Assembly: GCA_012960475.1 (NCBI GenBank)
Contig: DUBE01000007.1
Coordinates: 102,657 to 166,656, forward strand
Direction of reading: 5' to 3'
Source: Planctomycetota bacterium
Lineage (GTDB): Bacteria > Planctomycetota > UBA1135 > GCA-002686595
DNA length: 64,000 nucleotides
The notes beneath the pieces were generated by a model, which ran no database searches, was not told the origin of the DNA, and saw only the letters and a list, made by a program, of their open reading frames with translations. Shown piece by piece: positions 52,413 to 60,699 of this stretch (its first letter is position 1; each line of letters starts with the position of its first letter). The position numbers and the translations under genes are program-made.

Positions 52413-54722
52413 CTAGCGGTCCGCGTTCTGCTGGATCTCTCGAAGCAGCTGCACAACCCTTGCGTCCTCCGGGCGCTGGCGGAGGAGTTCCTGTCCATGG
52501 GTCAAGGCTTCGTCCCATCGTTCTTGAGCACGCAGCGAGTCGATCAATGCCAAGCGCAAGTCTCCGTTGGTTGGAGCCATTTGCAGGGCATTCTCAAGCG
52601 CGAAGATTGCTTCCCCATGCCGTTCGAGCTGGCTCAGGCAGAGTCCGTGCACCAGGGCCAGTCGTGGGTCAGAGGGATCCCAGGCAGCTGCCTTGCCAAG
52701 ATGTTCCACCGCGTGCTCAGGGTTGTCAGCACGCACCCAGGCCAGACCCAGGGCGTGGTGCAGGCTTGGGTTGTTGGGGTGTCGTTCGAGGGCCTTGATC
52801 AGGACCTCGCGGGACTCTTCTTCGCGCCCTTGCATGCGCAGGATGTCGGCCAGATTGACTCCTGCAGCGGCCAGATCCGGGTCCATCTTCCAGGCCCGAC
52901 GGGTGGCCTGTTCGGCTTGTTCGAAGTGTCCCAGATCCGCCTCAAGCACCCCGAGGTTCAGCCAGGATCCGGGGCGTTCTCCGTTGGCCAGCTCCGCGTT
53001 CCGGGCCTCCTGAACAGCGCGTCCGTGGGCTGCATGCAAGCTGGGGTCCAAGCTGGTCAAGGGTGCCGAAGCCAGGGAGCGTGCGGCGGAAACCCGCACT
53101 GCGCGTACATCATCGTCCAGGAGATGCCCGATCAAGGGCGCGCGGGACTCAGGCGGCATGGATTCGGTTGCCCGAGCGGCGGCGGCACGCACCAGGGCAG
53201 ATGAGTCATGGGCCGCTTCGATCAGGGTGCCCATGTGGGGGGGTTCCAAGCGTAGCCCCAGCTCAAAGAGCGCGGTCGCGCGCATGATGTCGCTTGCGCT
53301 CTTGTCTTGGATCAAGCCCTCGAGCTCGTCCAGAGCTTCCAATTCACCAGCGCGCACACGGGCCAGGATCTCGCCGGGGTGGGGGGGAAGTGTCTTTTCT
53401 CCAGCCCATTCAGCGATCTGCTCCGCAGCCCAGCTGCTGCCTTCTGCGTGGCACGCGCTGCAAGCATCAGGTGCCATGAGGACACTAGCGAGGTCCGGTC
53501 TCGGCACACGAAAGGAGTGATCTCTTCGGCCATCTATCACCATGTAGTCACGAGAGGCCATGTGACAGTCTACGCAGGAGGAGCCTGGTGTTCCCGCCGC
53601 GTGGTGGTAGTGGGTTTCCCTGTCAAAAGTGCCACTGTCGTGACACTGGGTGCAAAGAGCGTTGCCCTGAGCTACCAACTGATTCGAGTGAGGATCGTGG
53701 CAGTCGCGGCAGGAGACTCCGGCCGCATGCATGCGACTCTGGACAAATGACCCCCACACATAGACTTCGTCGAGAATCTGGCCGTCATTGTGATAGAGGC
53801 CCGCCAACAGCAGGCTTGGTTCGTAGCCGTTGAGAAAAGGCTCTCCCGGGGCATGTCCGTCTGTCAGTGCTCGTCTGCGGCTGTGACATTTGGCGCAGGT
53901 ATCGAGCTCGGCGCTGGCGCTACGGGCCGGAATACGTACGGGCAAGCCGGTTTCCGCCTGGGTGACCCATTTCCCATCGTCCTTGTCCCCTAGGCCCGCA
54001 ACCAGGAAGAGACCGGGAGGAGCATCTTCAATGCCCCCCGCTTCTGCCCACTGCGCGTGCAGACTGCCGGGACCATGGCAGGCTTCGCAGGAGACATCCT
54101 CTTCCACCCATGTCGTGTGAAAGGCGCTGTCTTCTGCATTCCAACCACGCACCAGGTCTGTCGAGTGACACTCGGCGCACATGGAATTCCAGGTCTGGTT
54201 GATGCCTTGCCAATGGAGTTCATCACCTATCGGAATGTGTTCGTCGGGATAGATGTGGTACCAGCGTTGGCCTCCCTCCTCTGTTGGCCGTGAGTCCCAG
54301 GCGGTGGGAAGGGTCTGCATTCGTCCCCCTGGAAACTCCACCAGATACTGTTGCAGGGGCGCAACGCCGAAGACCTTGGCGACTCGATGGCCAATAGTGG
54401 AACCGCTCTCGTTGGTCTCAACCAGAAAATCATCTCCTTCCCGGCGGAATGTCCAAGTCACTCCGTCGTGTTCCAGGGTTGAACCATCAAAGGCGCCTAG
54501 AACCGTGTCCGGAATTACGCTCTGCAGGGCCAGGTCGTGATGTGAATTTGCGTAGGCGGCGGCTTCCTCGGTGTGACAGGTCGCGCAACGTGCCCTTCCG
54601 ACATAGACCGCACTTTGTGCTATGGGCAGGCCAATAGCTTCGGGCTCGCTCTTTTCGTTTTTCTCCGAACAGGCCCAGAGAGCGAGGCAGGCAGCAATCA
54701 GCAGAAGAGGGCAGAGGCGCAT
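52413..54722 (-). CDS. Octahaem cytochrome c lipoprotein with HEAT-like and TPR repeats
   Basis: 769 residues from ATG 54722, a lipoprotein signal (LLLIAACLALWACS, Cys18). The N-terminal half has eight CxxCH haem motifs: CATCH, CAECH, CEACH, CAKCH, CRDCH, CTQCH, CVDCH and CSACH, resembling octahaem cytochromes of the NrfA/Hao/Otr superfamily. A HEAT-like stretch follows (SSALVRAAAARATES, DDVRAVRVSAARSLAS) and the last ~200 residues are TPRs (LNLGVLEADLGHFEQAEQATR, HALGLAWVRADNPEHAVEHLG). No CxxCK or other special haem is visible. Probably an electron-transfer or reductase protein on the outer face of a membrane; the substrate cannot be inferred. Confidence 0.9.
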   Translation of the reverse strand: MRLCPLLLIAACLALWACSEKNEKSEPEAIGLPIAQSAVYVGRARCATCHTEEAAAYANSHHDLALQSVIPDTVLGAFDGSTLEHDGVTWTFRREGDDFLVETNESGSTIGHRVAKVFGVAPLQQYLVEFPGGRMQTLPTAWDSRPTEEGGQRWYHIYPDEHIPIGDELHWQGINQTWNSMCAECHSTDLVRGWNAEDSAFHTTWVEEDVSCEACHGPGSLHAQWAEAGGIEDAPPGLFLVAGLGDKDDGKWVTQAETGLPVRIPARSASAELDTCAKCHSRRRALTDGHAPGEPFLNGYEPSLLLAGLYHNDGQILDEVYVWGSFVQSRMHAAGVSCRDCHDPHSNQLVAQGNALCTQCHDSGTFDRETHYHHAAGTPGSSCVDCHMASRDYMVIDGRRDHSFRVPRPDLASVLMAPDACSACHAEGSSWAAEQIAEWAGEKTLPPHPGEILARVRAGELEALDELEGLIQDKSASDIMRATALFELGLRLEPPHMGTLIEAAHDSSALVRAAAARATESMPPESRAPLIGHLLDDDVRAVRVSAARSLASAPLTSLDPSLHAAHGRAVQEARNAELANGERPGSWLNLGVLEADLGHFEQAEQATRRAWKMDPDLAAAGVNLADILRMQGREEESREVLIKALERHPNNPSLHHALGLAWVRADNPEHAVEHLGKAAAWDPSDPRLALVHGLCLSQLERHGEAIFALENALQMAPTNGDLRLALIDSLRAQERWDEALTHGQELLRQRPEDARVVQLLREIQQNADR

Positions 54723-54866
54723 GGTCCCATCAATTCTAACCATCAGGGGCGCGCGATCAGTCCTCAACCCGGCGATACCCGATCATGAGAAAAACCAATC
54801 CTGTGGCCGCTTGGATCAGGAAGGTCTGGTGCATGGCGATGAGGATGCTTCTGCCTGCGCTATTGG

Positions 54867-56009
54867 TTATCGTTTCGCTCCCAAGGCCAGGGCGGGGAGG
54901 TATTGACCATCCGGGAGGACCCGCGGTAAGCGTCGTTCCTGGGAAGTCAGCAGCTTGACGATCCAAGGGTCGCGCAGGCGGACCTCCTCGGGAGTGGTGC
55001 ATTCCCATTCGTTGCTGATTTCTTCGGCCCGTCCGAGTTGACCGCCAAGCAGGGTGGTTAGGGCAAAGTAGCAGTACTCAACTGCCATGCAGTCGTATTC
55101 GCAGGTCTCGTCGTCGTAGTGATACCAGGCTCCTTCGGGGACCTCGTCGGGGATCTCTGTGAAGAACCCTCCTCTTGCCCGGTCAAGGCAGTCGCTTAGA
55201 CTGGTGCCCTTCCAGGGGCCATAGGTCTCTGGCCAAGCGAATGCCCAGCCCATCTGGACCAGGTGCAGGCACTCTTCGAGAGCCGCATCAAATTCGCCCT
55301 TGGGGTTGGTTTCGCTGGCGTAGAGGTCTTGGCCCAGATGGAAGCCCGCGCGATGTGCCGCCTCGAAGGGATTGCGGCGGTTACGCTCACGTTCCGTGCG
55401 CGTCATCCCCATGAAGGCTCGACGCACAGCAAGAGCGTGTGCCACTTCGGGCGCGTCGGGAAGGCCATCTCCATCGTCGTCGAGCCACTGAGCCAGGATC
55501 GCCGCCGCGTGGACCAACTTGTCCTGGGGCACGGACTTGGTTCCATAGACCCCGATCCCGAAGACATCGATGTGCTGGGTAAAGGACCCGGCAAAAGGCC
55601 CATGTTCTTCTTCCGTGACCTTGTAAGGCACCAGGTCTGGGCAGTTGATTCCGGGAAAGGCACGCAGGGGGCCGCGCACGCCGCCCGTCTGCTGGGTGAG
55701 TTCATTGATTCGCAGGCTTCCACCTTCTGTGGTGTGAATCTCCAGGGTGCTGCCCGGGTAGGCCTTCAATCCCAAACGCGCAGTTGCTTCCAATTGGCTG
55801 GCCTCCTTAGAGTCGTTGCCCACCACGAGAATTACGGTCAATCTGGGCGCTTCTCCGGCGATCCAAATGCGAGGAATCAAGTCCCCTGTTCCTGGTTCAG
55901 GCCTGGCCAGAGCCGAGTCCGCGTGAGACGATGGGAAGCAGGTCAACCATCCAAGCAGGATTCCAATCAGCATGCCCCCAGTGGACACGATGGTCGGGGT
56001 CAATGCCAA
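54867..56009 (-). CDS. Secreted protein of unknown function with EF-hand-like loop
   Basis: 380 residues with a signal peptide (about 1-31, MLIGILLGWLTCFPSSHADS). I cannot name a family, although similar architecture (an FGIGVYGTKSVPQDKLVHAA segment, a Ca2+-loop, and a late Trp/Cys-rich part) appears in uncharacterised proteins of bacteria and eukaryotes, from memory. WLDDDGDGLPDAPEVAHAL has a D-x-D-x-D-G EF-hand/thrombospondin-3-like loop. EECLHLVQMGWAF has an E-x-x-H that may bind metal, and HYDDETCEYDCMAVEYCYF supplies four Cys. It starts eight bases after the Gfo/Idh-like gene stop and so is the third gene of a GMC-oxidoreductase operon. Confidence 0.72.
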   Translation of the reverse strand: MALTPTIVSTGGMLIGILLGWLTCFPSSHADSALARPEPGTGDLIPRIWIAGEAPRLTVILVVGNDSKEASQLEATARLGLKAYPGSTLEIHTTEGGSLRINELTQQTGGVRGPLRAFPGINCPDLVPYKVTEEEHGPFAGSFTQHIDVFGIGVYGTKSVPQDKLVHAAAILAQWLDDDGDGLPDAPEVAHALAVRRAFMGMTRTERERNRRNPFEAAHRAGFHLGQDLYASETNPKGEFDAALEECLHLVQMGWAFAWPETYGPWKGTSLSDCLDRARGGFFTEIPDEVPEGAWYHYDDETCEYDCMAVEYCYFALTTLLGGQLGRAEEISNEWECTTPEEVRLRDPWIVKLLTSQERRLPRVLPDGQYLPALALGAKR

Positions 56010-56018
56010 CCGGGCGTT

Positions 56019-57047
56019 TCAGCTTCTGGCAAGACGTGACGCGAGCTTGTAGATCATTTGAGCAGGCTTGTGGCGGGGGCTGGTGAAGTGCGAGGCCCTA
56101 TAACGACCCAGGCGCTCGAGCAAGTGGTCCACCACCATGTCCTCCAGCCCGTCTTCCAGGGGATAACCCGCTTTCCCTCGGGCCAGTTCGCGAAGCAGGC
56201 GCAAGAATCCGACTCTCTTCATGGCTGTCTGGCGCGCAACAAGGGTTGTGCCTGCAAGATCGCCAGCGGTCAGTCGGCGCTCGGCTTCATCCAGGGTGAC
56301 ATGGATCTCTCCTAAGCCCAATGCCCTTATCTGTCCGTCTTCATCCAGATCGATGTCTATTTCCTGTGCATCTTCGCCAGAACTCAGGCGATCAGTGACC
56401 AGACCCTTTTCATAGCGGGCGAGAATCCGCCCCTTGGAATAATCCCGCGGGTCGACGATCTCGCATTCGAATCCGTTCATGAAATTCAAGCAGCGTACAC
56501 GACCTGAGTTGGACTTCCTTTGTCGTGCATCAATAACCTCGCTGCCCCGGGCCAAAGCGCGTCCTGTTGCAACACCGTGGTATGCATAGGCGGAGTGTTC
56601 AAAGACAACTTCTTTGAGTTTCCCCATGGAGCCCTCTTCGGCGGCAAGCAGCAGTTCAATCCAGGGCATGCGTGCGCAGTCCTCTGCCACGCTTACCTTG
56701 TGCCAGTACTTGAGCAAGTCAGCGTGTCGGAAGTCACGCAGGCGCATCACTGGGGTATCGATCAACAGATTGGCCGCTTCAGGATTGAGTCCGGCAAGGT
56801 GCTGCAGCGCATCTGGAATGGCGGTCTTGGGCACGCACAGATAGACCGTGGGGTTACCGCTGAGATCATCTGAGGCAAGCGAGTCGAGCGCACGCACGTC
56901 GATTGACTCGCCGGCCACTGTTTCAGTGCGCGCGCTGCGTGCGAAGATCGCCCGCACCCGCACCTCCTTGCCTGCGGCAGCAATGGCTGGCAGAGCGCAC
57001 TCGGTTACCCGCTTGCCCAGTCCGATGATGATCAGTTCCAACGTCAT
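56019..57047 (-). CDS. Gfo/Idh/MocA-like NAD(P)-binding oxidoreductase
   Basis: 342 residues, cytosolic. An N-terminal Rossmann fold (LELIIIGLGKRVTECALPAI) is followed by a NADP-fold alpha/beta region (VYLCVPKTAIPDAL, LLIDTPVMRLRDF) where the usual E-K-P is replaced by D-T-P. The C-terminal domain contains VVFEHSAYAYHGVATGRAL and a strand-rich region (CEIVDPRDYSKGRILARYEKG). The missing Lys makes normal Gfo/Idh catalysis doubtful. It overlaps the GMC oxidoreductase start/stop by four bases (ATGA) and is followed closely by the secreted unknown protein. Together the pair may reduce and oxidise a sugar-like compound (inference). Confidence 0.78.
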   Translation of the reverse strand: MTLELIIIGLGKRVTECALPAIAAAGKEVRVRAIFARSARTETVAGESIDVRALDSLASDDLSGNPTVYLCVPKTAIPDALQHLAGLNPEAANLLIDTPVMRLRDFRHADLLKYWHKVSVAEDCARMPWIELLLAAEEGSMGKLKEVVFEHSAYAYHGVATGRALARGSEVIDARQRKSNSGRVRCLNFMNGFECEIVDPRDYSKGRILARYEKGLVTDRLSSGEDAQEIDIDLDEDGQIRALGLGEIHVTLDEAERRLTAGDLAGTTLVARQTAMKRVGFLRLLRELARGKAGYPLEDGLEDMVVDHLLERLGRYRASHFTSPRHKPAQMIYKLASRLARS

Positions 57048-58717
57048 GCCTTGTTCTCTTCGCCATTAGCGACTACTTGCTCAAGGTGACGCGCCAAACG
57101 GATCGACAGGGCGGCGATTGTATAGGTCGGGTTGGCGCAACCGGAGGTGGGAAAGACCGAGGCCCCGGCCGCGTACACATTACCGCTGCCGCGTACCAGG
57201 AGATTCGGGTCCGTGACACTATCGGCTGGCTCACGGCCCATACGAGTGGTTCCCATGTGGTGCGAAGCGTCCTGGTTGATTGGCCAGGGATCCTCGTCGG
57301 TCAAGGTGCCTTCCAACGAGCCCAGTCCAAGCCTCTCGATTTCTCGGTCAAGTGCCCCGTAGACCTCCAGGATCGACTTGCGGTCGAGAGGGCTCACGTC
57401 ATGGGTAACCAGGGGCAGGCGTTGTCCATTGGGGTCGAGCTTGTCGCTCAGTGTGACACGGTTCTCGGCTCGGGGCTCCATTTCCATGAAGGCTCGAATG
57501 CGCGCCCCATGAATTGGTGCCGTTCGGCGGGTCAGTCGATAGGCCAGATAGTGCAGAACTCCTGGTAGGTGGATCAGCACGGTGAAGCCTAGTGCCAGCC
57601 ATCCCCAAAACCCTCGCCGGGCGTTTTGAATTTCGGAGTCGTCGCCGGTCTCCGAGTAGTCCCGCAATTCCACCAGTTCGTCCTTGCGACTCCTACGAAA
57701 GAGGCGCATGAACCCGCTGGCCTGCTTGACCATGGTCACCAGGGATTCGATGCCCGGGTTGTCGGTCCAGGGAAAGAGGGGTTCAAGGCGCACGTAGCTG
57801 TTCATCAATCCTTCTTCAGCCTGCCGCTCGGTGGGCAGGCGCAGTCCGGCGTAGCCCGCGAATCTGCCGTCGATGCAGCCAAAGAAATAGGGCGCCGAGC
57901 GTACCGGGTCGAAGAAGCGAATTTTCCCCGCGTAGCTCTTGGGGTGGTTCATGAAGCAGCGTCCCACTTGGTCCTGGCCGTTTCCTAGAGACACTCCGTC
58001 CGGCCCCGGGGAAGCCAGCAGCAGTCGCGCGTTTTCGATTCCGCCGCAGGCCAGGACAAACACCTGGGCGCGGATGGTGTGGGTCTGGCCCGTGCGGTCC
58101 ACGACGCTCAGGCGGCTGACCTGACCGAGGCCCTCATCAAAATGCAGTTGGGTCACAGTCGCGTCCAACACCAGGTCTGTGTTCTTCGATTCCCAGACTC
58201 CCCTGCACTCAGTGCCGAAGTTCTGAGGCTCTGCTGCTGCCAGGAAGACCTTTTCTTCGAGCTCCTGCCAGATGGGCTGCAGATCGCCCTTGCTCCGTAG
58301 CCGGGCAAAGCCCCTGGGACCAAAGTCCGACGCTCCTGGGAAGCGATGACGCCTGGCAGCCTGTTCCCACAATTCGGACAACTCAGCTGAGGGAATCGGC
58401 CAGGCCACACCTCCCAGGTGGGCTCGCGGGGCGAGGTCCGCATCATCCAGGGGACTGGAGAGGCCCGCCCACGTGGTCGAGGCTCCCCCCAGGACCCGTT
58501 CCCGGGACCATGGCTTGATCCACAGGCCCTCAGACTCTGTCGCGCGCAGGGCGTCCCCACGCGAGGTGATCTTGGCGAGGCCGCTCTCCAGTACCACCAC
58601 CCGCAGGCCTGTGCTCAGCAATTCCTTGGCCAGGATCGCTCCTGCTGGCCCGCTGCCCACGATGCAGATGTGGGAGTCTGCCGGTAGGTCTTTGGCTTTG
58701 CTGAGATCGTGGATCAT
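57044..58717 (-). CDS. GMC-family FAD oxidoreductase
   Basis: 557 residues. The FAD-binding motif is HICIVGSGPAGAILAKELL (G21-x-G23-x-x-G26, with E44 at the end of the second strand), then GGASTTWAGLSSP around residue 77, the GMC N-domain marker. The C-domain has DASHHMGTTRMG with catalytic His and NVYAAGASVFPTSGCANPTYTIAALSIRLA near the end. An internal hydrophobic stretch (GWLALGFTVLIHLPGVLHYLAY) may embed the protein in a membrane. GMC enzymes oxidise alcohols, sugars or choline. ATG 58717 starts the family sequence. Coupled to the downstream Gfo/Idh-like gene. Confidence 0.9.
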   Translation of the reverse strand: MIHDLSKAKDLPADSHICIVGSGPAGAILAKELLSTGLRVVVLESGLAKITSRGDALRATESEGLWIKPWSRERVLGGASTTWAGLSSPLDDADLAPRAHLGGVAWPIPSAELSELWEQAARRHRFPGASDFGPRGFARLRSKGDLQPIWQELEEKVFLAAAEPQNFGTECRGVWESKNTDLVLDATVTQLHFDEGLGQVSRLSVVDRTGQTHTIRAQVFVLACGGIENARLLLASPGPDGVSLGNGQDQVGRCFMNHPKSYAGKIRFFDPVRSAPYFFGCIDGRFAGYAGLRLPTERQAEEGLMNSYVRLEPLFPWTDNPGIESLVTMVKQASGFMRLFRRSRKDELVELRDYSETGDDSEIQNARRGFWGWLALGFTVLIHLPGVLHYLAYRLTRRTAPIHGARIRAFMEMEPRAENRVTLSDKLDPNGQRLPLVTHDVSPLDRKSILEVYGALDREIERLGLGSLEGTLTDEDPWPINQDASHHMGTTRMGREPADSVTDPNLLVRGSGNVYAAGASVFPTSGCANPTYTIAALSIRLARHLEQVVANGEENKA

Positions 58718-59233
58718 GGGGGCAGTCGAGGGTAGCGCTCCCGTGGGCTTGGTTCACCTCTGGTCTGCCTGGACGCGCTAAATCAGCGCTCTGGTCGGGC
58801 TCATCCCTGCTGGCTTGGGACCCCGCTGGCCTCCTTGTTGCCTGCCCGCTCACATCTGCAATCGGCAAATTCGATTATTTCCGTTCTGATGGGAGCGCCA
58901 TTCACGCTCTCTCATGAGAAGGCTGCATCAGCCACAGACAGAGGTTAGCGACTTGCAACCCGGCTCTTCCCAAGACGGGGATCGCTGCCTTTGTTGGCTC
59001 TTGACGCTGATGTTCCTCGCCGACACTTCAATCTAGAAGCTGTCCCCCATGGCGGTTCACTGGAAACTTGGTGTCAAAGCAGCAGCAGTTTGGACCTGTC
59101 AGGCCTCGCCTTGTTCGGGACGGCTTGATTCCAGACCTGTTCTTTTTCCCGAGTGGATGGGTGAGCAATGAGGGACAGGGTGCCCGATCAGGGCATCTGC
59201 CCCGGTTCCTATCAGTCAAATCAATAAATTCCC
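58718..59233. other. Long intergenic region before the beta-helix gene
   Basis: About 515 bases between divergent genes. Several short open frames have no recognisable domain. TTGACG at 59001-59006 could be a -35 box, but no good -10 follows at the usual spacing. No tRNA or hairpin-rich RNA was recognised. The region just upstream of 59234 is AT-rich (AAATCAATAAATT), consistent with an initiation region for the beta-helix gene. Confidence 0.45.
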
Positions 59234-60598
59234 ATGTCACATCTGTTCAAATTCCACACCTACCGGCACATCGTTCTGTTCTGGCTGGCTTCAATGAGCT
59301 TCGCAATTCCAGCTGCTGCGCAGGTCGGCGTGCGCTGGCATGTGGATCAGACTCGGGTTTCGGGAGGTGATGGCATGGCGTGGGCTACCGCAATCAGTTC
59401 CTTGGATTCAGCCCTTCGGCAGGCATTGCCCGGGGACGAGGTTTGGGTGCTCCGAGGTCAGTATCGTCCTACACTGCGGCAGGATCCCCAGGACAGTCGC
59501 AGTGCAGCGTTCTATCTGCCGCCGGGTGTTGCCCTGCGCGGCGGCTTCGACGGCAGCGAAACCGAGACGAGTCAGCGGGGGACTCAGTTTGTTCCCACTG
59601 TCTTGAGCGGTGATCTGGGGATTCCAGGGGTCAGTGAGGACAACGCCTATCATGTGGTGCTCTCTGAGGGCGTTCCGCTCATTACTCAGGCAGCCTCCAT
59701 GCTGGATGGCTTTGTCATTCAAGACGGCTACGCCAACCAGAGGGGCCATGCGAGGGGTGCAGGCCTGCGTCTTTCTACGGGGTTCCTGCGCATCCAGAAT
59801 TGCACTTTCAAGCGCAATTTCGGTCTCTTGAGCGGTGCGGTTTTTGTGACCGGTGCCATGGTGCGCATCAAGTCTTGCAATTTCATCGATAATGCTACCG
59901 CCGGGCGCGGTGGTGCCTTGAGTCTCCAAGCATCTCGTTGCCACGTGGCGAACACTCGATTTTCGGGCAATTCTGCGGATCGTGGGGGCGCGATCTATGC
60001 ACATTCGATTGAGCCCTTTACTCAAGGCTTGGAGCCACCCGTGAGTTTCGTGAATACGGTGATTGTCCACAACCGGGCACGCGCTGGTGGGGGAGCTTTC
60101 TTGCAGGGCAGTCAGTTCAATGGTGCTGGAAGGGCGTCCTTTGCTCACTGCACTATTGCTCAGAACCTGGCCTTCGAGCGTGGGGGGGGCATCTTCGCTC
60201 GCACTGGAACTCATATTCCCGCCGCCAGCTGGATCACGAATAGCATCATCTGGGGCAATTCCGGGCCCCAAGGCTCCGGACTTGGCGGTCGTCATCAGTT
60301 GCGTTGGTCAAACATCGATGATGCCGGCTGGAAAGCGGGATCGAACATCAGCAAAGACCCTCTCTTCGTGAACGCCAGAGCAGGGGACTTTCACCTGCGG
60401 GATCACTCGCCGTGTATTGACGCCGGCTCGAATACTCTCCTGGAAGCTGACTTGACTGATCTCGATGGAGATGGCTTCCGCTTTGAGTTCCTGCCATTTG
60501 ATGCCGACGGCTTCCGTCGCCTGCAGGATGACTGGATGGTCAAGGATACCGGCATCGGGACAGGACCGATTGTGGACTTGGGCGCCTACGAGAGGTGA
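59234..60598 (+). CDS. Secreted right-handed parallel beta-helix protein, choice-of-anchor Q type
   Basis: 454 residues. A signal peptide (about 1-35, ending IPAAAQ) is followed by the usual pectin-lyase-like N-terminal cap (GDGMAWATAISSLDSAL, ALPGDEVWVLRGQY), then helix coils with repeats such as GGALSLQASRCHVANTRFSGN, DRGGAIYAHS and RAGGGAFLQG, the polymorphic-outer-membrane-protein type. The C-terminal ~80 residues match the choice-of-anchor-Q region: SNIDDAG, KDPLFVN, DFHLRDHSPCIDAGSN, GPIVDLGAYER. Likely binds or cleaves polysaccharide; no lyase catalytic residues can be named. A strong terminator follows. Confidence 0.9.
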   Translation: MSHLFKFHTYRHIVLFWLASMSFAIPAAAQVGVRWHVDQTRVSGGDGMAWATAISSLDSALRQALPGDEVWVLRGQYRPTLRQDPQDSRSAAFYLPPGVALRGGFDGSETETSQRGTQFVPTVLSGDLGIPGVSEDNAYHVVLSEGVPLITQAASMLDGFVIQDGYANQRGHARGAGLRLSTGFLRIQNCTFKRNFGLLSGAVFVTGAMVRIKSCNFIDNATAGRGGALSLQASRCHVANTRFSGNSADRGGAIYAHSIEPFTQGLEPPVSFVNTVIVHNRARAGGGAFLQGSQFNGAGRASFAHCTIAQNLAFERGGGIFARTGTHIPAASWITNSIIWGNSGPQGSGLGGRHQLRWSNIDDAGWKAGSNISKDPLFVNARAGDFHLRDHSPCIDAGSNTLLEADLTDLDGDGFRFEFLPFDADGFRRLQDDWMVKDTGIGTGPIVDLGAYER

Positions 60599-60644
60599 AG
60601 CCCGGGGAGTTTCGTGGTTGAGGAACCCGCGATTCTCTACTTCT

Positions 60645-60687
60645 GCCCCCGCGCCCATCGTTCGTGATGTGCGCGGGGGCTTTTCTT
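60645..60687 (+). terminator. Rho-independent terminator of the beta-helix gene
   Basis: GCCCCCGCGC (60645-60654) pairs perfectly with GCGCGGGGGC (60671-60680), with a 16-base loop, followed by TTTTCTT. Direction is plus. The minus side has no T-tract, so it does not serve the convergent sialidase gene. Confidence 0.88.
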
Positions 60688-60699
60688 GGGGCTCCAGAA

